Of a stretch of DNA of 64,000 nucleotides, positions 22,289 through 32,890 are shown one piece after another. Below the pieces are notes generated by a model. That model did not search any database, had not been told where the DNA came from, and was given only the letters and a program-made list of their open reading frames with translations. Every line of letters begins with the position of its first letter. The stretch's first letter is position 1. The DNA lies in assembly GCF_000313135.1 (NCBI RefSeq), contig NW_004457442.1:1146657-1210656 (forward strand), given 5' to 3'. Source of the DNA: Acanthamoeba castellanii str. Neff (taxonomy: Eukaryota > Discosea > Longamoebia > Acanthamoebidae). A program made the translations under genes and the position numbers.

Positions 22289-23066
22289 ATGTTCATGCTT
22301 CCGGTACGTACTTCTGAATGCTCCTGGACCATCATTCATTCATTCCTTCATTCGTTAAATTTCGTTTTCGTTTGACACTTGCATTTGGCTTTGCAGCAAG
22401 AGGGTGGTCAGACCACGACCTGTACCGTCAGTGATGATGTGAAGACCAAGTTCAAGGCCTTTAAGACCGGCAAGAACCAGGCCAACAATGCCTTCATCAG
22501 TACGCCCATTTTTTTTCGCATTTAATGAATCGATTCATTAAATATTGTTGACTCTTGGGTGCGTGCAGTGAAGATCAACCCGAACGCCCTTGAGGTTGTG
22601 TTGGAGCACCATCTCGAGAACGTCTCGATCCTTGACATTGCCGAGGAGCTGCCCGAGTCGGCCCCTCGCTACATCGCCTACAGGTCCATACTTACCAACC
22701 CCCCCTCTCATCTTCACTCTGGTGCACTGGCGATCTTGGATCACTCAAGATCCGTTCTTTCACTCTACACGCACGCAGCTACAAGTGGGTGCACGATGAT
22801 GGCCGCGTGTCTTTCCCGCTGGTGTTCATCTTCTACTGCCCCAAGGGTATCAACACCAAGCTCAACATCCTCTACGCCAGCACCAAGCCCGTCCTCACTG
22901 AGGCCCTCCAGGTTCAGAAGGTTCGTCTCTTCTCCTCCTTCTTCTCCCCTTCGAAAGCTCATCGTCCTCTCGTCTTCTTCTTCGTCCCGTACAGCTCTTC
23001 TCGGTCGCGACCACCGAGGAGCTCACTGAGGAGTGGCTCAAGGACAAGCTCGCCTTCTTCAAGTAA
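22289..23066 (+). CDS. GMF: Glia maturation factor-type ADF-homology protein
   Basis: Exons: 22289-22303, 22397-22499, 22569-22683, 22779-22920, 22995-23066; 447 nt, 148 aa. It is a single ADF-H domain: CTVSDDVKTKFKAFKTGKN, NNAFIMKINPNALEVVLE, ELPESAPRYIAYSYKWVHDD, GRVSFPLVFIFYCPKGIN and TEEWLKDKLAFFK. The SYKWVHDDGR block and the EEWLKDKL tail are typical of GMF and not of cofilin. GMF binds Arp2 to promote debranching and inhibit nucleation of branched actin, which suits a crawling amoeba. The first coding exon is only 15 nt (an ATG at 22295 within it is also possible). It converges on the Lys-rich gene 283 bp downstream. Confidence 0.92.
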
Positions 23067-23349
23067 AGACCCTCCTCAACTTGTTGAGCGTTTACACACT
23101 ACTCTCCATCGTTGTGCGCGCACACACCTCCAATACATCACCTCTCGTGTATTACTACCACCACCATGCGCGTGTTCCTTGTTCACCTTCTTTTTCATCA
23201 TCGAGTAGCCTCAAGAGTTGATGATGAGGAGTTGTTGTTTCAAACCTTCCCTTCTTCCTCGAAGAACACCACCGACACCTGCCATCCTCATTATCGTCGT
23301 CGTCTATCAACACACACCTCCCCTTGAAGACATCTCTAGAGGTCCTCCT

Positions 23350-24275
23350 TCACTCGTCCGACTTGACCTTCTTCTTCTTCTTGCCGCTGTCGTCCTTCTC
23401 CTTCTTCTCTCCCTTCGCCGTCTTCTTGGCCTTCTTCGCCCCACTTCCGTTTTCGTTCTTGTCCTCCTCCGCCACTTCAGCCTTGGCCGCCGCCTTCTTC
23501 TCCGTCTCGACCGCCACCTCCTCATCGGCATCCTTGGTCTTCGTCTTCTTGTCGCTCTTCTTCGTCGTCTTCTTCTTCGCGTCGTCCTTCACTTCGGAGG
23601 TCGACGTCGTGATGGTGGGGATGGGCTTCCTGGATTCAACCTTCTCCTTGCCCTTGCCCTTCACCTCTTCCTCTTCATGTTCCTGGTGGTGCGTCTTGTC
23701 CTCGGGCTCCGCGTTGGGCAACTTCTCGGCCGAGATCACCCACTCGTCCATCTCCTCCGGCACCTCGAACGTGGGACGCGGCTGCACCAAACGATCAATA
23801 AATAAATAAATAAATAACAAATAAAATAGAATTAATTACATCGTCAATTTGTGTAAATAAATAATAACAAATAAAATGACGAAGACGAAGACAAAGAGCG
23901 AAGATGGGCTGTACCGAGAGGGTCGTGCGCATACGGGGCGAAGTATTTCGGCCATTGCCGAGATCGCGAGGGCTCTGATGATGGTGTTGTGGTGGAATTA
24001 GCGCATTATTATAAAAATGACGGCGTAATCGCGATCGTTGTAGCGCAAGAAATCGGATCGGATGCGATTTGGAGATCGAGATGTACCTTGGAGTCACGCG
24101 GAGACTTGGAGTCAGTTCGCGGGGTCTTTCCATCACGAGGCGTCTTCTTCGAATCCTTCTTCTCGGCCTTCTTGTCCTTCTTGTCCTTCAGCTTCGCCAA
24201 GTCGAGGTGCTGCTCGCCTCCCTTCTTGCTGCTCTTCGACCCCTTCTTATCTTTCTTCTCCTTCTTCGCGTTCAT
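23350..24275 (-). CDS. Lysine-rich low-complexity protein
   Basis: Two exons: 24275-24087 and 23781-23350; 621 nt, 206 aa. About a third of the residues are Lys, in runs such as KKEKKDKKGSKSSKKGG and GKKKKKVKSDE, mixed with Glu, Asp and Ala. The only ordered-looking patch is PRPTFEVPEEMDEWVISAEK (~64-83) at the exon junction. No known domain is recognised. The composition suggests a disordered nucleic-acid-binding, nucleolar or cytoskeletal protein, but this is inference. The 305-bp intron is long for this window and may hide a further small exon. Confidence that it is a gene rests on the clean ATG, the in-phase GT-AG junction and one open frame. Confidence 0.65.
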
Positions 24276-24712
24276 CTTGCTTCCTTCCTTCTTCCTTCAA
24301 ATCGCGTGTAGCGTGCTCCCTCCTGCCGGCTGCAACGGTTCCTTCTTCCGCCAGGCAGAGCTTCTCTTCTATGACGCCGTGGTTCGCCTGCGTAGAGCAA
24401 CGGTCAGGCAATTAATTAATATTCCAGTTTTCACAGGAAAATAAGGGAAATCATAATTTCCTTTAGTTTCCATGTGCTTTTTATCAATCCACAGTTTTTG
24501 TGTTTGGTGGAAAGGCGGGCGGTGGTGGGTGGAATGTCGTGGACAGAGGGGGGAGCGGACGGACGGCGAGTCGGCAGCCCGCCGCGCGGATCTCGCACGC
24601 CGATGGCCGCTCAGAGGGAGCACTAACGAGGGCCGCCCCTCTTATCTCTGCGCTCGAAGCACACAACACACAACCGCAGAGTACAACACGCGCGCGCAGA
24701 AGAAAGGCGAGA
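24276..24712. other. Intergenic region between divergent genes
   Basis: 437 bp between the Lys-rich gene (minus) and the universal-stress gene (plus). It must hold both promoters. An AT-rich patch is at 24405-24500. I see no RNA gene or repeat. Confidence 0.4.
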
Positions 24713-25712
24713 ATGTACAAGTGGATGGTCGCATTGGATGGGTCGGATAACGCGCGGGAGGCGTTCTACACCACGCTCAACCTCATGAACAAGAGAACCG
24801 ACGACCTCTTCCTCATCTCCACCGTCCAGAGCACTCCACTCTCCGTCGGTATCCCTCCCTCCCTCCCTGGTGTGCGTGTGCGTGGGTGCGTGTGCGTGTG
24901 TGATGCTAAGGGCGCGGGCTGCAGGAAAGTACCAGAGATACAGCGATGAGATCGAGGAGACGCACAGGAAGCACCTGCTCGAGTACGGCCGTCGGTGCGA
25001 GGAGGAGGGCGTGCGGAACTACAAGCCCATCCTGGCGCGCGGCAGCCACATCGGGCAGATGATATGCGTCGCGGCTGAGCAGAAGGGCATCGACTTCCTC
25101 GTCATCGGTCGGCGCGGCATGAACCGGTTCTCACGTCTCGTCGTCGGCTCCACCTCCAAGCATGTCATGGAGAACGCGCCCTGCAACGTCATCGTCATCA
25201 AAGGCACCGCACGCTGGCGTGTCTCGTGTGCGTGTGCGGTGAGCTGAAGGCGAGTGTGTGTCGTGTTGTGTGTGGATGCAGGGTTCTTCCTGGCGGAGGA
25301 GCACGGGGCGAGCGTGGCGGAGATCCAGAAGCTCGAGGAGCAGGAGCGGCAGAGGCGCGTTCAGGAGTACGGTATGAAGGAGGAGCACTACCTTTCCAGG
25401 GAAGAGATCAAGGAGATCGAGGAGCGCGAAAGGCTCAGACGCCTCAGGCACGCACCACCACACACACCGCCACACACGCACGACACAGAGACCGCACGCA
25501 TGCACGCATGTGTGATAACGGTGGGGAGGTGCAGGGAAAGAGAGGGCGAGGACGAGCGCGTGAGGAAGGGCGAGCAGACGGCGGGGATGATCAGGCACCT
25601 GAGAGAGCTCGAAGAGGAGAGGCTGAGGCGTGGCGGCGCACCCGAACAGTACACCGGCCGGCTGGGCGACAGGATCGAGAGGCTCCAATCCAGCGAGGGA
25701 AGTCGCCCCTAG
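24713..25712 (+). CDS. Universal stress protein with C-terminal charged coiled coil
   Basis: Exons: 24713-24848, 24925-25203, 25282-25447, 25535-25712; 759 nt, 252 aa. Residues ~1-150 form a Usp fold (MYKWMVALDGSDNAREAF start, VIGRRGMNRFSRLVVGSTSK). This contains the ATP-binding pattern G-x2-G-x9-G-S, so it is the nucleotide-binding UspFG type. Residues ~155-252 are Glu/Arg-rich helix (EIQKLEEQERQRRVQEYGMK, EIKEIEERERLRRLR, HLRELEEERLRRGG) predicted to coil. Two introns use GC donors (after 25203 and 25447). An alternative canonical donor at 25219 adds five residues in frame, and the last intron (25448-25534, 87 nt) is in frame with no stop, so it could be retained. The tail could mediate oligomerisation; that is inference. 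Confidence 0.83.
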
Positions 25713-25956
25713 GCCTCAGAGCCCCGTCGTCAGAGCGGCAAAGAAGAAGGGAAGCAGAGAGAATGAGAGAGAGAAACATTTATCAACTAAATAAATGAAG
25801 AAGTAAACAAAAGGCTGGGTGGAGGTGTGGGAAGGCGTGTCTGCATAGCAGTCCACGCGGCGTTGAACTTCAAAGTAAAGGAGGAGCAAAATTTCGACAA
25901 AAGGGAGGGTTGGGGAGGAGGGACAAAGGGGCGGGTTGGTGGACCGACCAGGCGCC

Positions 25957-27138
25957 CTACTTGTCCGCGCTGATGGCGTTCACGAGCCTGGTGTGATGTG
26001 CGCGCACACGAAATGAGAACGCCCGAAGGCCAGTAAAGTTTGAAGACCGCTTTGGGGTATGCGTACCAGTCCAGGCCTTCGTGCAGACCTGAGCAGCGCG
26101 GAGAGGAAGATAAAGGTAAGCGGGGGGTTGGTTGCTTGGTTGTATGCCTCGTCACCGCGTGCGGATCGACATGCAGCAGCGTAAGGGGAAGAGGGAGAGA
26201 GAGCGTACCAACTCCCTTGATGGCCGACGTTTTGAAAATCGCCCACTGCCTCTGCTTGAGCGTATCGAGGCCCAGAGCGTTGGACACTGTTGTGACACGA
26301 GCGAGCAGAGAGGTATGAGGCGGGCGGCGGCTCATCGCAGGGGTGAAGCTGCAGCTGAGGCCTCATTGCGAGTACGTACCCTCCGCCTCTGTGAGAGCCC
26401 CGGGAAGGTCCTGCTTGTTGGCGAACACCAAGAGCGCCGCCTTCTTCAGTTCCTCTTCCTGCAGCGCCCACGACCGTCAGGATTCGTCGCATGGCACGTC
26501 ACGCGCTACTAAAGGCACACGGCGCGACACCACACGAAACGCAGCGCAGCAGAGGGTGGAGCGTACGTTGAGCATGGCCATGAGTTCGTCCTTGGAGATG
26601 TTCAATCGCTCGGAGTCGGAGCTGTCCACAACATAGATCACCGCCGTTGCGTTCTCATAGTAGCACCGCCAGTATGGCCTGCATGCCCTCGTGAGTACGT
26701 GTCGTGTGCCGTGTGTCATGCGCGTCGTGTGCGGTGAGGTACCGAATGGAGGTCTGGCCGCCCAAGTCCCACACCTGGAAGGTGACGTTCTTGTAGGTCA
26801 CGGTCTCCATGTTGAAGCCGATCGCTGTCCACCGCGTGCCACAGGCAGGAGCCACCACCGTCCGAGGTCAGCTGAGGGTACACCATGGCCCCACGGTGAA
26901 AGGGGTAGGAGGGGGGACACGTACTGGGGAGGGTGGACACGACCTCACCGCACTGCAGGCGATAGAGGATGGTGGTCTTGCCAGCACCGTCCAGGCCGAG
27001 GATGAGGATTCGTACATCCTTGTTCCATCCGAAGAGTTGCGAAAAGAGGCTCGAGAAGAGATTACCTGGGTCCAATCATCAAGAAATCATCAGAGATCAT
27101 CCACAAGTGAAAGAAAAATCGGGCTGCCACGAACCCAT
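25957..27138 (-). CDS. ARL1: ARF-like small GTPase ARL1
   Basis: Exons: 27138-27135 (ATGG only), 27065-26925, 26824-26743, 26678-26567, 26458-26380, 26286-26209, 26088-26067, 25987-25957; 549 nt, 182 aa. G motifs: GLDGAGKTT (P-loop), [13 protein letters not shown] (switch 1), [14 protein letters not shown] (switch 2), NKQDL and TSAIKG (SA motif). [21 protein letters not shown] is characteristic of ARL1. The first exon supplies only ATGG; spliced to GTAATC it gives [13 protein letters not shown], restoring Gly2 for N-myristoylation. Without it the frame reads MDPGN and lacks the lipid site. ARL1 acts at the trans-Golgi, recruiting GRIP-domain tethers. Confidence 0.93.
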
Positions 27139-27259
27139 GCTTTGGCCTATTCAACGGTGCTTGGTCTGCTTCTTTTGATGTAGCGCTACGTGGCACTAAT
27201 CTAATCAGGTTCTTTTATTTATTTTCCTTCAACATTTTCCTTTGTGTGTCTGCTCGGCT

Positions 27260-28222
27260 TCAGCAAGCCCCCGGAGTGACGGTGCACTTGGAGTCCTGGC
27301 AGTGGCCCATGCCGTTGCAGGTGCGGTCCTTCTGGAGGCAGCACGGGACTGTCGAGGTCGCGCAGCAGTTGCCCAGCGTGCCCCCCGGCGGAGTCTTCGG
27401 GCACAGCGTGCAAACGGTCGTGGTCTTGGTCGTGGGGTTGATCTTGCACGACTGGCCGCTGACCACGAACTGGCAGTTGACGCAGCAGCCCTCGTCCACC
27501 TCGTTCCTGCTCTTGTCCAAGCACTTGGTGACGCCGCCGGTGGTGGTGCAGTCGCAGTCCTCGTTGCACGCAGTCTCGACCTGGCCGTTGCCGCACTGGC
27601 AGGGCTGCGGGCAAGTGGCCGGACAGGGCGGCACCGACCCGGCGCCGCCGCAGAAGCCGCAGTTGTTCATCTGCTTGACGAAGATCTGCGCCGTGCTCAC
27701 CGTCTGGCCTCGCCCCACGTCACACTCCCACATTAGCAACACATGACAACTCGATTACGTGGGGAGCACGTACGGCTGTGGCGGGGCCAGACCACTGGAA
27801 GACGGCCTGACAGTCGTGTCCCTCCATGCCCTGGATCTGGAAGTAGGACGGCGGGACCGTGATGTCCGAGTTGGAGCAGAACCTCGACCCGCTCTGCTGC
27901 GACACACTATGTTGTGTGGTGGCCCGTCCTCTTCTTCGTAAGCTCATCATCTTCTTCATCAACACCAAGATCGCGGCGTGTACCCAGGGCAGTCGGTGCT
28001 CTTGAGCGTGACGGTCAAGGGAGGGCAGGACCCCTGGGTGGGGATGTTGGCGGGCACGTTGACGTGGCTGAGGCCCGATGGGCAATTCTTGAGGGAGACG
28101 GTGAAGGTCTTGGCGGTCTGATCGTTCTGGACTGAGATACAGCTGCAGCCCGACGGAGCCGGCGCTGCGCCCAGCGATAGTCCCACAAGGGAGACCAAAA
28201 GTAAGACGATGGCAATCTTCAT
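27260..28222 (-). CDS. Secreted Cys-rich protein with disintegrin-like domain
   Basis: Exons: 28222-27984, 27891-27774, 27703-27260; 801 nt, 266 aa. It has an N-terminal signal peptide (MKIAIVLLLVSLVGLSLG, cut near AAPAPS) and no later membrane span, so it is probably secreted or wall-associated. The C-terminal half is very Cys-rich; CGNGQVETACNEDCDC, EGCCVNCQFVVSGQSC and RTCNGMGHCQ resemble the disintegrin-like module seen next to ADAM proteases, but no protease domain is present. The middle (FCSNSDITVPPSYFQIQGME) is not recognised. The exon 2 acceptor (CAGCAGAG|CGGGTCG) is weak and was chosen for frame. Function is unknown; adhesion or cyst-wall roles are only possibilities. Confidence 0.75.
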
Positions 28223-29048
28223 TGTTGTGGTGGTGAAGATGATCTGTTGTTGATGGTAAAGCAGCGAAAGCAAGGGGCGCAGAAGAGGGTCTGCCCACCT
28301 TCTTCTTTTATCGGTTAGCTGAAGTGACACAGGTGGCATTCGGCAAGAACGAACAAACAGAGGTGGTTTGTGGGAGGAGTCAGCGCCATCCAGGCCAGAA
28401 GCCAAGCCAGGAATTAGAACTCTCACCCCGCTGTACGGGAGAGATCAGCCGCACACCTGGTCTTCGCCATTTGTGACGCTTTGTCAATGCCATCGCCTGC
28501 ATTCTGCCGAAATAGGGTTGCATGAGAGAAGTTCACCATACGTAAGTGTGTCACCCCCGGTCTCGCACCAAGCGGCCCAGTTGCTGCCCTGATGTTGCCC
28601 TGCCCCTCAACTATCAATCATCTCACTTTCTTACGGAACAGGTTATCATGTTGCATCACCTCTAATTACTAATTGTGATTCGAAACGTTTCGTCAACTGT
28701 TTCGTTAGCTCAGTAGTTGCAGAGAAACCCGCTGCCCTGCATATTCAAATTACAGAGCAGTTGCTCAGCAACCGAATTTTGGTTATCCTTTTCTAGCCAA
28801 AGACAGCAACAACCCCGTCGGTGTGTGCTCCAAAGAGAGTAGGTGTGGTTTCTTAACGACCGGCAGTACCATCACGACGATCACCTCCTGGGAATGACTG
28901 CCATTGCTGCTAGGACTGCGCTGTTGCCGGCCAACGGGCCAACCTCACTCAGCAGTCTCCACTCAGCACTATTTCCACAACCACTCAACCACAACGGGAC
29001 ACCTCGCCGCGAGCCTCCAAGAGCACAACGCATCTACACACATCCACA
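28223..29048. other. Intergenic region, nothing recognised
   Basis: 826 bp between the divergent disintegrin-like and Ser/Thr/Pro-rich genes. I searched both strands for exons, tRNA-like arms and repeats and saw none. It is less GC-rich near 28620-28800 and should hold two promoters and 5' UTRs. A TTTTATC-type AT patch lies at 28305-28312. Confidence 0.45.
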
Positions 29049-32000
29049 ATGGCTCCTCACCATAAACAGTTCTTCTTACTGCTGGTCCTCCTCACTCTAC
29101 TAGCACACATCATTCCTGGTACCTCCCACCCACACACCCCTGTGTTCCGAGTCCTTGGCTCAGACTCTCTGGCAGTGACCCTCGGCCAGGTCAGCTGTAC
29201 CCTCTACGTGGGTGCCGCGTGCAGCTCGACCGACATTGTCGCCTCGGCCGACCTTCAGACAGTACAGGTCCTCCTCCAAACCCAATACACGGCCAACGCT
29301 CTCTTTGGCGCCAGGTATGGTCTCCGCCCGCTCCCCTCGCACGTGGCAGTTGCCAAGTTCTGCGATGACTGACCCTTGTGCATGCCACAGTTACAATTGG
29401 AACAACGGGCTCACGTTCGTGACAACGGGGCAGTCGGCCAAGATGTCATACATCATCTACGACCCTGCCTACGTGCCCACCTCATCTAAGAAGATCGAAA
29501 TCAACGGCATCAACAACAACGTGATGTCCACCTTGTGCGCCACTGTGGCGGGACAGGTGACGATCACAGTAAACTTCACAGCCTCGTGCCCGTCGCCATC
29601 ACCATCACCCTCGCGCACCCAGTCTCCCACCCCCTCCATCTCGCGGTCGGTCTCACCCACGCCCTCCACCACACCCTCCATCTCCGTAACCCCCTCTGCG
29701 ACCCCCTCCATCACCCCCTCCATCAGCGTCTCCCCTTCTCCTTCGATCTCCTCCTCCATCTCTCCCACTGCCAGCCCTACGTCGTCCATTACCCCGACCA
29801 GCTCGCCCACGCCATCGGTCACGAGAAGCGTCACCCCAACCCCGTCGCCCTCGGCCACGGCCTCGGTGTCTCTCAGCCCGACCCCCTCCATCTCTCTGTC
29901 GCCCACACCCTCGGTCTCGGTCTCCAACTCTCCTACGACGTCGCCTACGCCGTCACCCACCTTATCGCCCACCCCCTCGGTGTCGCCGTCGCCCACCGCT
30001 TCGATTTCGCTGACGCCGTCGCCGAGCCTCACACCCACGGTCTCCCCCACTAATTCGCCCACCAGATCGCGTACACCGAGCAACTCGCCATCCAACTCGC
30101 CGTCGCCTTCGACCACCCCTACAATCTCGACCACACCATCCATCACGCCCACGATTTCAGTCACCCCGTCCATCACGGCGAGCAACAGTCCGTCCCGCTC
30201 GCCCACGCGAACGCCATCCCCGACCCGCACGCCTACCCGCTCGCCCACCCCAACCATTTCCACAACGCCGTCGAACTCGCGCACACCATCTACAACCCCC
30301 TCAATCTCGCGGACGCCCACCACCACCCCTACTACCAGCCCGTCTAACTCGCCGACGCCGTCGGTCACGCCCACCAATACCCTGACACCTTCGCCCACGC
30401 CGAGTGTGACCACCACTCCGACGCAGACGCCCACCCAATCGCCCACATCCACTACCACACCCACGCAGTCGCCGACAAACTCGCCCTCGCCGTCCATCAC
30501 GCCGACCATCTCGGTGACGCCGTCGGTGACGCCCACCACAAGCACCACACCAACCCCCACCCGAACGCCCAGCCCTACACCTTCCATTTCCCGCTCGGCC
30601 ACTCCATCACCCAGTGTGACGCCCACCAACTCCCGGACACCGACGCCGACGCCCACCCCGACACGGTCCCCCACCCCGACGCGGTCGCCCACCTCAACCA
30701 TCACGCCCTCCACCACGCCGTCGCAGTCGTCCACGCCCTCTACCACCCCTCTGGTCGACGGCCAGTGCCTGCAGAGCTTCTCCGCCGATTACTCCAACAG
30801 CGCGCCGTTCACGAGTCTCGGCACCGAAGACGATGTACGCCACTACTACATTGCAGCAATTAATTTGTCTGATCTAACAACCAATGTCGTTGTCTAATAG
30901 TTGTTGTATGAACTAAACTGGAGGATGAGCGAGGCGGCGCCCTCGCCGGGCACCTGGTTCGACATCTTCATCACCAACTTCACCACGAGCGCAACCTCGG
31001 TCCAGTTCTCCTACCTCCTCTACTTCTCGCCGCCACAGAGCCAAACCCTCATCTCCTCCAACATCTACTCCGTGAGCTACTACTCGCTGGCCTTCATCAC
31101 TGACTCCAGTGCGTGCCTTCGGCCCCAATCTTTAGTTTTGCGTTGCTGACTTCAGAGCCTGCGTTTGGTTGATTCCGCAGGTGATTCGGATTCGACGGTG
31201 TTGACGACCAAGTACTCAGTGAGTCGCTGCTGGGTACCGCCGTCTCCGTCGCCGACGCCGTCGATGACGCCGACCACATCGCCGACACCGTCGGTGACCC
31301 CCTCGCAGACTCCGACCCGGACGGCCACGCCCACCCAGACGCCCACCGCCTCACCCTCCCCCACACTCACCCCCTCCATGACCCCCACCTCCTCGCCCAC
31401 GGCCACGCCCTCGACGTCCGGAACCCCTCCGTTGGTATCGCTGACGCCCACGTCGACGCCAACTATGACACCGACGACTTCACCCACCTCTACGCCCACG
31501 CCGTCACCCTTGTCAAGTGTGACGGGGACTCCGAGACCTACGCAGTCGCCTACATCGTCGCCCTCACCGTCGGCCACCCCCACACCTACGGTCTCGCCCT
31601 CCCAGTCGCCATCGTCCACCGGGACAGTTACGCCGACGCCCTCGCGCAGTGCAACCGCGTCGCCAACCAGCTCCTCCACAGTGACGCCTACTCCAACGCC
31701 CAGCAACTCGCCCACGGCCTCGCCCACAACAACTCCCACCCAGTCGCCCTCGCCCTCTGTATCGCCCACCTCCTCGGCGACACGGACACCAACGCCATCT
31801 CCCACCTCCTCGGTGACACCCAGCAACTCGCCGTCGCCGTCGCCCAGTGTTACCCTCACGCCAACGACTACTCCCTCCCAGTCGTCCTCGCCCTCGGTCT
31901 CGCCCACATCTTCGACTTCGCCGACCCCTACCCCTTCCCCCACCTCCACGGTGTCTCCTACTTCAACTCCCAGCAACTCGCCTTCTCCGTCGGCCAGCGT

Positions 32001-32679
32001 GACCCTCACGCCCACGACGACTCCCTCCCAATCCTCCTCGCCGTCGATCTCGCCGACCTGCTCAGCGACCTTGACGCCGACGCCGTCGCCCAGCCCCACG
32101 GCGTCGCCCACCAGCTCTGCCACTTCCACGGTCACGCCCACTTCGACGCCCAGCAACTCGCCTTCGCCGTCGGCCAGCGCGACCACCACTCCCACCTCGA
32201 CTCCTTCCCAGTCGCCCACCGCCTCGGCTACGCTGACGCCAACTTCGACCAGCGCCACGGCATCGCCGACCCGATCGCCCACCTCGACGACCACTCCCAC
32301 CGTCACCCCGTCGTCCACTTTCACGCCCTCCAACTCGCCATCGGCAACACCTAGCCAGCGACCCATCGCAGTGTCTGAGTCCAGCGGGGACGGGATGACA
32401 GTGGGAATCGCTGCAGGCGCGGCCATTCCTTTGGCGCTCATCTCGATGTGCTGCTGCTGCCTTGTAGCAGCGGCCGCGATCGCATTCCGCCGACGACGAA
32501 AGGAAGAGGAGGAAGAGGAGGAACGGGAGGACAGCGATGTGGAGAACGGTGCAGGAGTGCCCGAACCCGGGCCGGTGCTGACCAGCGCCATCAACAACAC
32601 AAACCTCTTCTCCGCGACCCACACCTTCACCAACCAGCTCTTCGCCGGCACCGACCAGAACCTCGAAACCACCTGGTGA
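29049..32679 (+). CDS. Large Ser/Thr/Pro-rich type I membrane protein (adhesin-like)
   Basis: Exons: 29049-29314, 29391-30834, 30901-31108, 31181-32679; 3417 nt, 1138 aa. Signal peptide (~1-26; [19 protein letters not shown]); small extracellular domain (~27-150; [30 protein letters not shown]); first TPS/SPTPS stalk (~154-540); second folded domain (~545-655; [53 protein letters not shown]); second stalk (~658-1030); transmembrane helix (~1045-1075, with CCCC); RRRRK stop-transfer; acidic cytosolic tail. The stalks are ideal O-glycosylation or phosphoglycosylation substrates, giving a rod that lifts the N-terminal domains from the surface. The repeats vary at codon level rather than being recent copies. 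Likely adhesion or surface coat; ligand unknown. Confidence 0.82.
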
Positions 32680-32890
32680 ACGTATTGTTGTGTTCAACTC
32701 AAGCAAGTTTTTCAGTGGTCGACGTTTATTTGTGTGGAAAGGAAAGCCAAGTGTGCCGTTTGGAAGAAGTGAAGGTGGGCTGACGTCAGCCCAGAATTTC
32801 TGTTATTGATGGGCATCATCTTGTGGTAGGTTGAAGAGGAGAAGAGGAAGTCTTGTAAGAGGAGGAGAAGAAGAAGGAGAAGGAATAGGA

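Noticed and set aside
28681..28760. Sequence with GTTAGCTCAGTAG resembling a tRNA D-arm
   Set aside because: No matching acceptor stem, anticodon loop or T-arm could be placed downstream.
29469..30746. 425-codon open frame on the minus strand
   Set aside because: It is the mirror of the TPS codon repeats on the plus strand, has Gly/Val/Asp repeat composition, no domain, and overlaps a well-supported gene.
31152..32672. 506-codon open frame on the minus strand
   Set aside because: Same cause as above; the plus strand encodes stalk, transmembrane helix and cytosolic tail with correct splice phases.
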